In this document: positions 19,498-27,586 of the stretch, in pieces
How the letters are laid out: each line of letters begins with the position of its first letter
Position numbering within the stretch: the stretch's first letter is position 1
Assembly: GCF_025143365.1 (NCBI RefSeq)
Contig: NZ_JALXPE010000017.1
Span: 1-64,000, forward strand
Source of the DNA: Microbacterium sp. p3-SID336
GTDB lineage: Bacteria > Actinomycetota > Actinomycetes > Actinomycetales > Microbacteriaceae
Direction of reading: 5' to 3'
DNA: 64,000 nt
Program-made: the position numbers and the translations under genes
The notes under the pieces: model-generated
The model's input: the letters and a program-made list of their open reading frames with translations, nothing else
Databases searched by the model: none
Told to the model about the DNA's origin: nothing

Positions 19498-19833
19498 ATG
19501 ACCGAGTCCGTTCCGCGCCGCGCCAGCCTCGAAGTGCTGCGCGCCGAAGCGGCGGACGAACTCGCGGTGCTCATCCAGGAGCGGCTGCTCGGCGGCGAAG
19601 ACCCCTGGGAGTTCATGGAGGAGCTGCCGAGCGTCGACGAGCTCGTCGTGTACCTGCTGCGCGCGGACAACATCGCCGCGAACGACGGGGTGCGCCCGAA
19701 CGCCGCACGCCACTACCGGGTGCTGCGTCAGATCGCTCTCGAGTACCCGGAGCTGACGCCGGCGGTGTGGGGACTGCTCGACGAGCAGCAGCGCCACCGT
19801 CGCTGGGACCCGCGCGTCGCCGACGCCTCCTGA
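19498..19833 (+). CDS. Small conserved actinobacterial protein
   Basis: A 111-residue soluble, acidic, helix-rich protein that I do not recognise. It is rich in Leu, Glu, Asp and Arg, has no signal peptide and no membrane segment, and no cysteine. The TAGGCT -10 overlaps the stop codon of the sugar porter and stands six bases before the ATG, so the mRNA is probably leaderless and the gene has its own promoter. A GC hairpin follows at 19856-19880. The codon use is like its neighbours. Confidence 0.75.
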   Translation: MTESVPRRASLEVLRAEAADELAVLIQERLLGGEDPWEFMEELPSVDELVVYLLRADNIAANDGVRPNAARHYRVLRQIALEYPELTPAVWGLLDEQQRHRRWDPRVADAS

Positions 19834-19855
19834 CCCGGGCGCTCTCGCTGCACGA

Positions 19856-19880
19856 CGCGCCCCGCGTGTGAGGGGGCGCG
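19856..19880 (+). terminator. Hairpin after the 111-residue gene
   Basis: CGCGCCCC (19856-19863) pairs with GGGGCGCG (19873-19880) across a nine-base loop, 22 bases downstream of the stop. There is no T-run. The rest of the gap to 20200 holds no gene that I can support. Confidence 0.5.
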
Positions 19881-20094
19881 CTGCGCTGCGGGCTGATGAT
19901 GCGACTGCGGTCGTGCGTATCGGAGGAAGGCACCGGGTGTGCGCGGTGCCGGCGTGAGGCCGCACCGCGGGAGACGGCGTGCGGACCGTGGCGGACGACG
20001 TCGAAGGGGCGACGGGCGAGGACCGCCGGTGCGAAACCGGCAGCGACTGCGCACGCCCGCCCACACGAGAGCGTTCGCGACACATCGGTGAACA

Positions 20095-20140
20095 TGATTT
20101 TCATAAAACGCTTGATGCTGGTAAAAAGGTGACAGCACCG
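20095..20140 (+). promoter_or_regulatory. AT-rich promoter region of namZ
   Basis: An AT-rich island in a GC-rich gap, containing the dyad TTTTCATAAAA (20098-20108) and a possible TTTCAT/TAAAAA promoter pair 17 bases apart. It is the only plausible promoter for the namZ-like gene, and the dyad could be a repressor site. Both are inferred. Confidence 0.35.
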
Positions 20141-20200
20141 CGGCGGACGTCTCGATGAACCACGACTGCCGCGGGCTTCATGAAGACAAGGGAGTTCGCC

Positions 20201-21388
20201 ATGACGTCACGCCTACGCATCGGAGCGGAGCGTGCAGCAGACCAGCCTGAGCTGATCCCGGGGAGCCGGATCGGCCTCCTCACCAACTTCACCGGCACGA
20301 TGCCGGATCTGTCCCGCACGATCGACGCTCTCCAGGGCGCCGGTGTGCCCCTCCACCACCTCTTCGGTCCCGAGCACGGACTGGACGGCTCGGTGCAGGC
20401 GGGGGAGAGCACCGAGATCGAGCGGGACGAGCGCTCCGGCCTGCCCTTCAGTGACACCTACCTCACCGAGGGAACCGCCCTGGACGACATGATCGCGGCC
20501 AGCGGCGTCGACGCCCTCGCCTTCGACATGCAGGACATCGGGGTGCGGTTCTACACCTACATCTGGACGATGTACGACGCGATGCGGAGCGCCGCGCGCC
20601 TCGGGCTGCCGTTCACAGTGCTGGATCGACCGAATCCCCTCGGCGGTGCCGTACTGTCCGGCCCCGGGGTGAGCGACAGCCGTTTCACGAGCTTCGTGGG
20701 GCGCAGCGACATCCACCAGCGGCACGGCCTCACCGCCGGGGAGCTCGCGCGGCTCTTCGCACGGAGAGACCTCGCCGCGGACGGACTCGACATCGACCTG
20801 CACGTCGTCGCCCTGACCGGCTGGGACGTGCACCGCGATTGGAGGGCCACAGGACTGCCCTGGGTGCCGCCCTCGCCCAACATCCCCACGCTCGACTCCG
20901 TGTACGCCTTCGCGGGGATCGGGCTCGTGGAGGGGACGACGCTCAGCGAGGGACGCGGCACCACGCGGCCGTTCGAGACCATCGGCGCACCCTTCCTCAC
21001 CGCCGACTTCGCCAGCGATCTCCGTGCGCGCGGCCTGCCGGGAGTGCTGTTCCGCGACATCGCCTTCCAGCCGACGTTCCACAAGCACGTGGGCGAGACC
21101 GCACGCGGCGTGCAGCTGCACCTCACCGACCACGGCGCCTACGACCCGGTCGGCACCGCCCTCGCGGTACTGGAGGCCGCACGAGCCTCGGCCCCGGGGG
21201 AGGTGCGCAGCCTGGATGCCGGACAGCGCCTCGATCCGGGCGACACCGGGTACGCACTCGACCGCCTCTGGGGCTCGACCACGCTGCGGGAGGCCCTGAA
21301 CGCGGGCGCGCCGCTGTCCTCGCTGACGCCGGGGACCCGACGAGTCGCCGAGATCTACGGCGACGACGTGCTGCTGTACCCGCGCTGA
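20201..21388 (+). CDS. namZ: NamZ-like exo-muramidase (DUF1343)
   Basis: DUF1343-family protein, 395 residues. The characterised member, B. subtilis NamZ, is an exo-beta-N-acetylmuramidase that removes MurNAc from non-reducing ends of peptidoglycan fragments. The family motifs are all here: GPEHGLDG (56-63), DMQDIGVRFYTY (109-120), RPNPLGG, WVPPSPNIPT and the glycine-rich SEGRGTTRPFE. I choose the ATG at 20201 because AAGGGAG stands six bases upstream; an in-frame ATG at 20180 lacks one. Notably there is no signal peptide, unlike secreted NamZ, so it should act in the cytoplasm on an imported substrate. A GNAT and a sugar ABC importer follow. Confidence 0.85.
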   Translation: MTSRLRIGAERAADQPELIPGSRIGLLTNFTGTMPDLSRTIDALQGAGVPLHHLFGPEHGLDGSVQAGESTEIERDERSGLPFSDTYLTEGTALDDMIAASGVDALAFDMQDIGVRFYTYIWTMYDAMRSAARLGLPFTVLDRPNPLGGAVLSGPGVSDSRFTSFVGRSDIHQRHGLTAGELARLFARRDLAADGLDIDLHVVALTGWDVHRDWRATGLPWVPPSPNIPTLDSVYAFAGIGLVEGTTLSEGRGTTRPFETIGAPFLTADFASDLRARGLPGVLFRDIAFQPTFHKHVGETARGVQLHLTDHGAYDPVGTALAVLEAARASAPGEVRSLDAGQRLDPGDTGYALDRLWGSTTLREALNAGAPLSSLTPGTRRVAEIYGDDVLLYPR

Positions 21389-21425
21389 AAACTATTTCCA
21401 TCTTGTTAATCGTGATCAAAACTTA

Positions 21426-21453
21426 TTGACATCATCCGGACGGTGAATGTACT
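21426..21453 (+). promoter_or_regulatory. Promoter of the GNAT-ABC operon
   Basis: A perfect -35 TTGACA (21426-21431) and TGTACT (21448-21453) separated by 16 bases, 49 bases before the GNAT ATG. Just upstream, an AT-rich stretch (21388-21423) contains GAAA-4-TTTC (21388-21399), a possible repressor half-site pair. The genes from 21502 to 27057 can therefore be expressed independently of namZ. Confidence 0.6.
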
Positions 21454-21501
21454 TTCATTCCCATCGCCCGGCCCCCACCCCCACACCCGAGGAGATCTTC
21501 C

Positions 21502-22458
21502 ATGGAGAGCAGCATCAGGACCTTCCGCGCGGGCGATGGCCCCGAGATCGCGCAGGCCTGGACGGAAGCGGCACCCGCCGACGGCATCAGCTACGACCGC
21601 TTCCGCGACCTGATCCTCCTCGACCGCAACTTCGACGCCGACGGCCTCTTCCTCGCCGAAGCCGACGGTGCGATCGTCGGCGCGGTCTACGCGGTGCGCC
21701 GGCAGATCGCGGCAGACGGCGACGACCTCGAACCGACGTCCGGCTGGATCCCGTTCTTCTTCGTCGTGCCGTCCGCGCGCCGCCAGGGTATCGCCACCAC
21801 CCTCATGACCGCCGCGAAGTCGTGGCTGCGGGACAAGGGCGTCCAGACCGTGTACTTCTCCTCCTACACGCCCAATTACTTCCTGCCAGGGCTCGACGCC
21901 GACCGCTACCCGGAGGCCGATGCCTTCCTGCGCGGCATGGGCTTCCAGACCCAGTACACCTCGGTCGCCATGGACCGCACCCTCAACGACTACGCGATGC
22001 CCGACGACGTCCGCGCCCGCATCGCGGAGATGCGCGCGGAGGGGTGGACGTTCTTCTCCCCGAGCGGAGACGACCTCGTCGACCTGATCGAGATCGCCGG
22101 CACCTTCAACGCCGACTGGTCGCGCGGGATCCGCGAGGGCGTCCTCGGCGGTCAGGCCCTCGAGCGCATCATGGTGTGCCGCGATCCCGAGGGCACGATG
22201 CTCGGCTGGGCCATGCACGGCACCTACGAGAACGTGCTCGAGCGCTTCGGACCGTTCGGCGTCCTCCCCGAGAGCCGCGGCACCGGTCTCGGGAAGATCC
22301 TGCTGCACCTCACGCTCGAGCGCATGCGCGCGCTCGGCGCGCACAGCGCCTGGTTCCTGTGGACCGAGGAGACCTCCGCGGCCGGACACCTCTACCTCAA
22401 GACCGGGTTCGAGATCACTCGCACCTTCACGATCCTGCACGCCCCCACCGCCGCCTGA
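21502..22458 (+). CDS. Two-domain GNAT acetyltransferase
   Basis: A 318-residue protein with two GNAT folds in tandem. The first acetyl-CoA motif A is VVPSARRQGIATTLM (about 88-102), the second LPESRGTGLGKILL (about 253-266); each has a preceding beta strand. The second domain has the more complete loop. The acceptor substrate is unknown. Its location between an exo-muramidase gene and a sugar importer suggests action on an amino sugar or its derivative, which is inference. An imperfect GGAG-type site precedes the ATG (CGAGGAG, eight bases away). Confidence 0.88.
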   Translation: MESSIRTFRAGDGPEIAQAWTEAAPADGISYDRFRDLILLDRNFDADGLFLAEADGAIVGAVYAVRRQIAADGDDLEPTSGWIPFFFVVPSARRQGIATTLMTAAKSWLRDKGVQTVYFSSYTPNYFLPGLDADRYPEADAFLRGMGFQTQYTSVAMDRTLNDYAMPDDVRARIAEMRAEGWTFFSPSGDDLVDLIEIAGTFNADWSRGIREGVLGGQALERIMVCRDPEGTMLGWAMHGTYENVLERFGPFGVLPESRGTGLGKILLHLTLERMRALGAHSAWFLWTEETSAAGHLYLKTGFEITRTFTILHAPTAA

Positions 22459-22482
22459 CGCGGACCACCCGAGAGGAATCAC

Positions 22483-23787
22483 ATGAAGTCTGCAGCACAG
22501 CGTCGTAGCCGACGCATGGTGACCACGATCGCCCTGAGCGGCGCGGCCGCCCTGGCGCTCGCCGGATGCACGACCGGCGCGGAAGGCGGGGGAGACGACG
22601 GCGTCGTCGAGCTCACCTTCCTCAGCCACTACGGCAGCGACCCGTTCAAGACGGGCATCGGCGCCCTCATCGACCAGTGGAACGAGGAGAACCCGGACAT
22701 CCAGGTGACCTCGCAGGCCGTCAACTTCGACGAGCTGCTGACCACCCTCAACGTCCGCCAGACCGGCGGACGCGGTGCCGACATCGTCAGCTCCTACTCC
22801 CTCTGGGGCGGGCAGCTGCAGGCCAACGGCGTGCTCTCGGCGCCTCCAGCTGACGTGAAGGCCGACATCACCGACAACTACAGCAAGGCCGCCCTCGACT
22901 CGGTCACCACGGGCGACGGGGACATCCTCGGCTACCCGACCGAGTTCAACACCTACGCGCTCTTCTACAACAAGCAGATCCTCGCGGACGCGGGCTACGA
23001 CGCGCCGCCCGCGAACTGGGACGAGCTGACCGAGATCGCCAACGCGACCACGAAGAAGGACGGCTCCGGCAACACCATCGTGCAGGGCCTCTCGCTCATC
23101 CAGGACGGCGACAACCACACGGTGCACCCGTTCCTGTCGCTGCTCGACTCCGCCGGCGGCGAGTTCCTGGCCCCGGACGGGAAGTCCGCCATGGACGACA
23201 CGGCCGAGGACGTGATGCAGCTGGAGTCCGATCTCGCCGAGACCGGAGCCACCTCGACCTCGATCATGCCGACCAAGGCGTTCCCCACGGGCGGCGTCGC
23301 GATGGCCGTGCAGGCCGGATGGTGGATCGGCAGCCTCAAGGCCTCGATGGGCGGCGACTACGCGAACGTGGGCGTGGCTCCCGTGCCCGGACCGGAGACG
23401 GGTGACGTCGGCTCTCTCGCCTACAGCTTCTTCACGGGCGTGAACTCCGGCAGCCAGCACCAGGAGGAGGCCTGGAAGTTCCTCAGCTGGCTCAACTCGC
23501 ACGAGAACGAGGACGGCGTGACTGCGCTCGGGGACTTCCTCGCCACGCAGGGCCTCATCCCGCCGCGCACCACCGACGCGGAGATCCTCGGCCCGAAGTA
23601 CCTCGCCGAGGAGCCGAACCTCGAGGCGATCTACGCCGCCGCCGACTACGCCATGGCCGAGTCCAACGCGTCCAACGCCTACGAGGCGAAGACGGCCACC
23701 AACACGGCCCTCAACGACATCATCGTCAACGGCGCCGACGTGAAGACCACCTTCTCGAAGCTGGTCAAGGAGATCGACGCCCAGTAG
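22483..23787 (+). CDS. Sugar ABC transporter substrate-binding lipoprotein
   Basis: A 434-residue CUT1-type extracellular solute-binding protein. The N-terminus is a lipoprotein signal: Arg-rich start, hydrophobic core and lipobox LAGC with the modified Cys at residue 29. The mature part has the usual family-1 fold, including FNTYALFYNKQIL for the hinge region and several exposed Trp/Tyr residues for stacking on sugars. It delivers substrate to the two permeases that follow. A strong hairpin separates it from the first permease, as is common for over-expressed binding proteins. Confidence 0.95.
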   Translation: MKSAAQRRSRRMVTTIALSGAAALALAGCTTGAEGGGDDGVVELTFLSHYGSDPFKTGIGALIDQWNEENPDIQVTSQAVNFDELLTTLNVRQTGGRGADIVSSYSLWGGQLQANGVLSAPPADVKADITDNYSKAALDSVTTGDGDILGYPTEFNTYALFYNKQILADAGYDAPPANWDELTEIANATTKKDGSGNTIVQGLSLIQDGDNHTVHPFLSLLDSAGGEFLAPDGKSAMDDTAEDVMQLESDLAETGATSTSIMPTKAFPTGGVAMAVQAGWWIGSLKASMGGDYANVGVAPVPGPETGDVGSLAYSFFTGVNSGSQHQEEAWKFLSWLNSHENEDGVTALGDFLATQGLIPPRTTDAEILGPKYLAEEPNLEAIYAAADYAMAESNASNAYEAKTATNTALNDIIVNGADVKTTFSKLVKEIDAQ

Positions 23788-23795
23788 CAGGACCC

Positions 23796-23825
23796 GAGGG
23801 CGGGGGCCGACCGGTCCCCGCCCTC
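23796..23825 (+). other. Intercistronic stem-loop
   Basis: A perfect ten-base inverted repeat (23796-23805 with 23816-23825) and a ten-base loop, eight bases after the binding-protein stop. Such hairpins usually protect the upstream mRNA end or partly terminate, giving more binding protein than permease. Confidence 0.7.
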
Positions 23826-23849
23826 ACCCGAGACCACCACGGAGGGCCG

Positions 23850-24824
23850 ATGGCCAACCCCACACTCATGACGGCGGCGCAGGAAGCCGCCGAGGACACG
23901 ATCGCGGTCACCACGATCGGCAAGAAGGCTAAGCCGCGCTCCCGCCGGTTCCGTCGAGAGGCCCGCGCCGGCTACCTGTTCCTCGCGCCCTCCCTGCTGT
24001 TCTTCACCGTCTTCCTGATCCTGCCCACGTTCTTCGCGATCTTCCTGTCGCTGTCGACCTGGGGCGGCTACGACCTGACGAAGATCGAGTTCACCGGCTT
24101 CCAGAACTACGCGGACATCCTCCGCTTCGACAGCACGTTCGTGCAGCCGATCCTCGTCAACACCTTCCTGTTCGCCTTCATCGCCGTGATCCTCGCGGTC
24201 GGCGGCTCCGTCGTCGTCGCGCAGCTCATCGAGCGGCTCAAGTTCCAGGGCTTCTGGCGGTTCCTGTACTTCCTCCCCGTCGTCGCCACCGTGGTCGCGA
24301 TCGGCAACGTGTGGAAGATGCTCTACCAGCCGGCCGGCCTCATCAACGCGCTGCTCAACGCGGTCGGCGTGAACTCGATCGGATTCCTGTCCGACCCCAA
24401 CCTCGCGCTGCCGGCGGTCGCCGTGGTGCAGGCCTGGGCCTCGATCGGCGCGGCCGTGCTCATCCTCACCGCCGGCATCAAGGGCATCGACAAGACCATG
24501 TACGAGGCCGCGGAGATCGACGGCGCGAACTCCTGGCGCACGTTCTGGAGCATCACGCTGCCGCTGCTGCGCCCCTCGCTCGTGTTCGTGTTCATCACCC
24601 AGTGCATCGCCGGGCTGCAGTCGTTCGCGCTCATCATCGTGATGACGAAGGACGGCGGACCAGCGAACGCCACCAACGTCGCCGCGTTCGAGATGTACCA
24701 GCAGGCGTTCAAGTTCGGCGCCTGGGGCACCGCGAGCGCCATGGCGATGGTCCTGTTCCTGATCATCTTCATCATCACGCTGCTCCAGCTCTGGATCAGC
24801 CGTCGCACCGGAGGAGACGACTGA
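23850..24824 (+). CDS. Sugar ABC permease (MalF-like)
   Basis: A 324-residue CUT1 permease with six membrane spans following a basic cytoplasmic N-terminus (KKAKPRSRRFRREARAG). The EAA loop that docks the ATPase is YEAAEIDGANSWRTFWSITLPLL. The stop codon overlaps the next permease by one base (TGATG). No ATPase gene occurs in this operon, so a shared MsiK/MalK-type ATPase encoded elsewhere is probably used, as in other actinobacteria. Confidence 0.95.
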   Translation: MANPTLMTAAQEAAEDTIAVTTIGKKAKPRSRRFRREARAGYLFLAPSLLFFTVFLILPTFFAIFLSLSTWGGYDLTKIEFTGFQNYADILRFDSTFVQPILVNTFLFAFIAVILAVGGSVVVAQLIERLKFQGFWRFLYFLPVVATVVAIGNVWKMLYQPAGLINALLNAVGVNSIGFLSDPNLALPAVAVVQAWASIGAAVLILTAGIKGIDKTMYEAAEIDGANSWRTFWSITLPLLRPSLVFVFITQCIAGLQSFALIIVMTKDGGPANATNVAAFEMYQQAFKFGAWGTASAMAMVLFLIIFIITLLQLWISRRTGGDD

Positions 24825-25711
24825 TGGGCGTCCGCAAGAGCAAGCGCCACCCGTTCCCGTGGATCTCCTACCTCGTGGTCGCCATCGGCGGCCTGATGAT
24901 GGTGGTCCCGTTCTTCGACACCGTCTTCAGCTCGCTCAAGGGGCCGGGCGAGTACGGCATCTTCCCCTACCGGTTCTTCCCGGAGAACTGGACGTGGGAC
25001 AACTACACGGCCGCGTTCGAGCAGCTGCAGCTCGGCACCCTGTTCTTCAACAGCACGGTCGTGACCCTCGTGGTCACCGCGTCGGTGCTGATCACCTCGG
25101 CCATGGCGGGCTACGCGCTCGCCAAGCTGCGCTTCCGCGGCCGGGACGTGATCTTCCGGTTCGTGCTCGCCACCATGATGCTGCCGCCGTTCCTGCTGCT
25201 GATCCCGGACTTCCTGATCATGTTGAACTGGCCGCTCGTCGGGGGCAACAACATCCTCGGCCAGGGCGGCTTCGGCGGCATGACGAACAACATCGTCTCG
25301 CTGATGCTGCCGTTCCTGGTCAGCGGCTTCGGCATCTTCCTGATGCGGCAGTTCATGGTCGGGGTGCCCGACGAGATGCTGGAGGCCGCGCGCATCGACG
25401 GTGCGGGGGAGTGGCGGCTGTTCTTCAACATCGTGCTGCCGCAGGCGACGCCCGTGGCCATCACGCTCGGCGTGATCACGTTCGTCGGGCAGTGGAACGA
25501 GTACATCTGGTCGTCCCTGATCGCCTCCGCGAACCCCGACTTGATGACGCTGCCGGTCGGCATCCAGATGCTGCAGAGCTTCATCGACCCGAACCGCACG
25601 ATGCCGATCGTCATGGCCGGCATCGTGATCAGCACCCTGCCGGTGCTGCTGATCTTCCTGTTCCTGCAGAAGTACTACGTCCGCGGCGTCATGCTCAGCG
25701 GAATGAAGTGA
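24824..25711 (+). CDS. Sugar ABC permease (MalG-like)
   Basis: A 295-residue CUT1 permease, partner of the previous gene. It starts at the ATG overlapping the upstream stop. Six spans are visible and the EAA loop is LEAARIDGAGEWRLFFNIVLPQATP. The segment VGQWNEYIWSSLIAS is typical of MalG-type subunits. It probably forms the channel together with the 23850 gene product. Confidence 0.95.
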   Translation: MGVRKSKRHPFPWISYLVVAIGGLMMVVPFFDTVFSSLKGPGEYGIFPYRFFPENWTWDNYTAAFEQLQLGTLFFNSTVVTLVVTASVLITSAMAGYALAKLRFRGRDVIFRFVLATMMLPPFLLLIPDFLIMLNWPLVGGNNILGQGGFGGMTNNIVSLMLPFLVSGFGIFLMRQFMVGVPDEMLEAARIDGAGEWRLFFNIVLPQATPVAITLGVITFVGQWNEYIWSSLIASANPDLMTLPVGIQMLQSFIDPNRTMPIVMAGIVISTLPVLLIFLFLQKYYVRGVMLSGMK

Positions 25712-25735
25712 CCCCCACGAAACGGAGTGATGACA

Positions 25736-26422
25736 ATGGGTAGGACCGTACTCGCCATCGGCGGGCACATCGGCGACATGGACCTCACGGCGGGCCCGAC
25801 CCTCGCGAAGATGGTGCAGGAGGGCGACCGCGCGATCATCCTCGCCTGCACCTACGGCGAGCGAGGACACCCGACGATCGCACCGGACGAGTACCGGAAG
25901 CAGAAGGTCGCAGAGGGCGAGGCCTTCGCCGCCGCGATCGGCGCCGAGTTCCGGGTGCTCGACTACTCGGACGGGTTCCTGCCGGACGACGACTCCGCCG
26001 CCGAGCAGATCGCCGACATCATCCGCCAGGAGAAGCCCGAGATCCTCATCACGCACTGGACGAAGAGCATCCACCGTGACCACGAGCGGGCGGCGCTCCT
26101 CGCGGAGCGCGGCCGCTTCCTGGCTTCGCTGCCCGTGGACAGCCCCTACGGCCGCCACGGCATCTCGCAGTTCCTGCACGCGGACAACTGGGAGGACGCG
26201 GAGGGGTTCGCGCCCGACCTGTACGTGGACATCCCGGATGACGCGTTCGAGACCTGGCGCGCCGCGATCCAGGGTCAGGCGTTCGCCCGCGGGGAGACCT
26301 ACGGCTTCCGCTACATCGACTACTACAGCGCGAACATGCTCGCCAAGGGCTGCCTGGCCGGCACCACCCGGGCGTGCGGATTCAAGCGCGGCGACAAGGG
26401 CGCCGAGCTCGCGGGGCCGTGA
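25736..26422 (+). CDS. PIG-L family protein, atypical active site
   Basis: A 228-residue PIG-L/LmbE-type protein. Family members are zinc-dependent N-deacetylases of GlcNAc-containing molecules (MshB, BshB, chitooligosaccharide deacetylases). The usual AHPDD motif is GGHIGDMD here: His11 and Asp14, the zinc ligands, are kept, but the residue that corresponds to the general-base Asp15 of MshB is Gly13. The second motif HRDH (113-116) is intact. It could be a different hydrolase, or use another base. I start at ATG 25736 (GGAG eight bases away) rather than the GTG or ATG just upstream. The stop overlaps the next GTG. Confidence 0.85.
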   Translation: MGRTVLAIGGHIGDMDLTAGPTLAKMVQEGDRAIILACTYGERGHPTIAPDEYRKQKVAEGEAFAAAIGAEFRVLDYSDGFLPDDDSAAEQIADIIRQEKPEILITHWTKSIHRDHERAALLAERGRFLASLPVDSPYGRHGISQFLHADNWEDAEGFAPDLYVDIPDDAFETWRAAIQGQAFARGETYGFRYIDYYSANMLAKGCLAGTTRACGFKRGDKGAELAGP

Positions 26423-27057
26423 GCCCCACCGGATCGACCGGGCCGGGGGTGCTGCGGCGCCTCCGGCCCTTCCGCGTGGGCGACGAGGACGACCTGGCCG
26501 ACGTGTGCCTGCGCACGGGCGACTCCGGCGCCGACGCGACCGGGCTGTACCGGTCGTCGCGACTGCTGGGCGATGTGTTCGCCCTGCCCTATGCGGCCTG
26601 GAGCCCGGAGAGCTGCTTCGTGCTCGACGACGGCGACCGCGTGGTCGGGTATGTGGTGTGCGCACCGGACACCACCGCGTTCGACGGGTGGTTCCGGCTG
26701 GCGTGGTGGCCCCCGCGCGCGCCGGCCTATCGCGAGGACAGGGGCGGTGCCACGCGGGACCGCGCCGCGGTCGCCTACGCCGACGCCGTGGGTGCGAGCC
26801 CGGCACCGTTCGTCGACAGTCACCCCGCGCACCTGCACATCGACCTGCTGCCCGAGGCGCAGGGCCAGGGGTGGGGTCGACGGCTCATCGACACGCTCGC
26901 GGAACATCTGCGCGCGGAGGGGGTGCCGGGGCTGCAGTTGACCGCGGGGGCGCGCAACACCGCGGCGCTCGGCTTCTACCGGCGGCTCGGGATGGACGAG
27001 CTGCGGCGCACGGACGACGGCGTCACGTTCGGGATCCGGCTCGACCGGGCGGGGTGA
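26419..27057 (+). CDS. GNAT family acetyltransferase
   Basis: A 212-residue single-domain GNAT beginning with a GTG inside the stop region of the PIG-L gene (GTGA), so translated by coupling. Motif A is IDLLPEAQGQGWGRRLIDTL; a downstream AGARNTAALGFYRRLGM segment completes the fold. The order LRPFRVGDEDDL...VGYVVCAPDT...WW resembles the acetyltransferase-like C-terminal domain of O-GlcNAcase homologues, a resemblance I judge by eye. The substrate is unknown. It closes the operon before a strong terminator. Confidence 0.8.
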   Translation: MSPTGSTGPGVLRRLRPFRVGDEDDLADVCLRTGDSGADATGLYRSSRLLGDVFALPYAAWSPESCFVLDDGDRVVGYVVCAPDTTAFDGWFRLAWWPPRAPAYREDRGGATRDRAAVAYADAVGASPAPFVDSHPAHLHIDLLPEAQGQGWGRRLIDTLAEHLRAEGVPGLQLTAGARNTAALGFYRRLGMDELRRTDDGVTFGIRLDRAG

Positions 27058-27111
27058 GGAGGGCGGCGCACACGGGAGGCCGGCGGGGCGGGCACGCGAC
27101 GGGTGACGGAC

Positions 27112-27145
27112 GGTGGCGCGGGGACGCGCGGTGGCGCGGGGACGC
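27112..27145 (+). repeat. Short direct repeat
   Basis: The 16-base word GGTGGCGCGGGGACGC occurs at 27112-27127 and again at 27130-27145. It lies just before the terminator hairpin, in otherwise featureless G-rich sequence. Confidence 0.6.
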
Positions 27146-27182
27146 AGAAGGGGCCGCACCCCCGGGAGGTACGGCCCCTTCT
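27146..27182. terminator. Bidirectional terminator
   Basis: An 11-base perfect stem AGAAGGGGCCG/CGGCCCCTTCT (27146-27156 and 27172-27182) with a 15-base loop, placed between the convergent GNAT and trxA genes. The ends are T-rich on either strand in part, so it can terminate both transcripts. Confidence 0.85.
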
Positions 27183-27196
27183 GATGTCGCGGGGGA

Positions 27197-27520
27197 TCAG
27201 CCGATGAAGTCGGCCAGGTCCTTCTCGAGCGCGAACTTCGGCTTGGCGCCGATGATGGTCGTCTTGACCTCGCCGCCCTGGAAGACCTTCATCGCCGGGA
27301 TCGACGTGATCTGGTACTTCATGGCCAGCTCGGGGTTCTCATCCACGTTGAGCTTGAGGATGGTGATCTTGTCGGGGTTGTCGGACTGGATCTCGTCCAG
27401 CACCGGCGCGACCATACGACACGGACCGCACCACTCGGCCCAGAAGTCCACCAGCACGGGACCATCGGCCTGCAGCACGTCCTGCTCCCAGGTCGCCTGG
27501 CTCGTTGCCTTTGCACTCAT
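27197..27520 (-). CDS. trxA: Thioredoxin
   Basis: A 107-residue thioredoxin with the canonical active site WCGPC (Trp30-Cys34) and the cis-proline motif SIPAM. It reduces protein disulfides in the cytoplasm using electrons from TrxB. It follows trxB on the same strand after 66 bases, the conserved actinobacterial trxB-trxA pair near parAB. Confidence 0.98.
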   Translation of the reverse strand: MSAKATSQATWEQDVLQADGPVLVDFWAEWCGPCRMVAPVLDEIQSDNPDKITILKLNVDENPELAMKYQITSIPAMKVFQGGEVKTTIIGAKPKFALEKDLADFIG

Positions 27521-27586
27521 CAGAGTTCTCCTTGTTCGAGGTTCGTCCGTTACAACAACGGGCGAGCGGATAGTGTTCCCGGCCGC

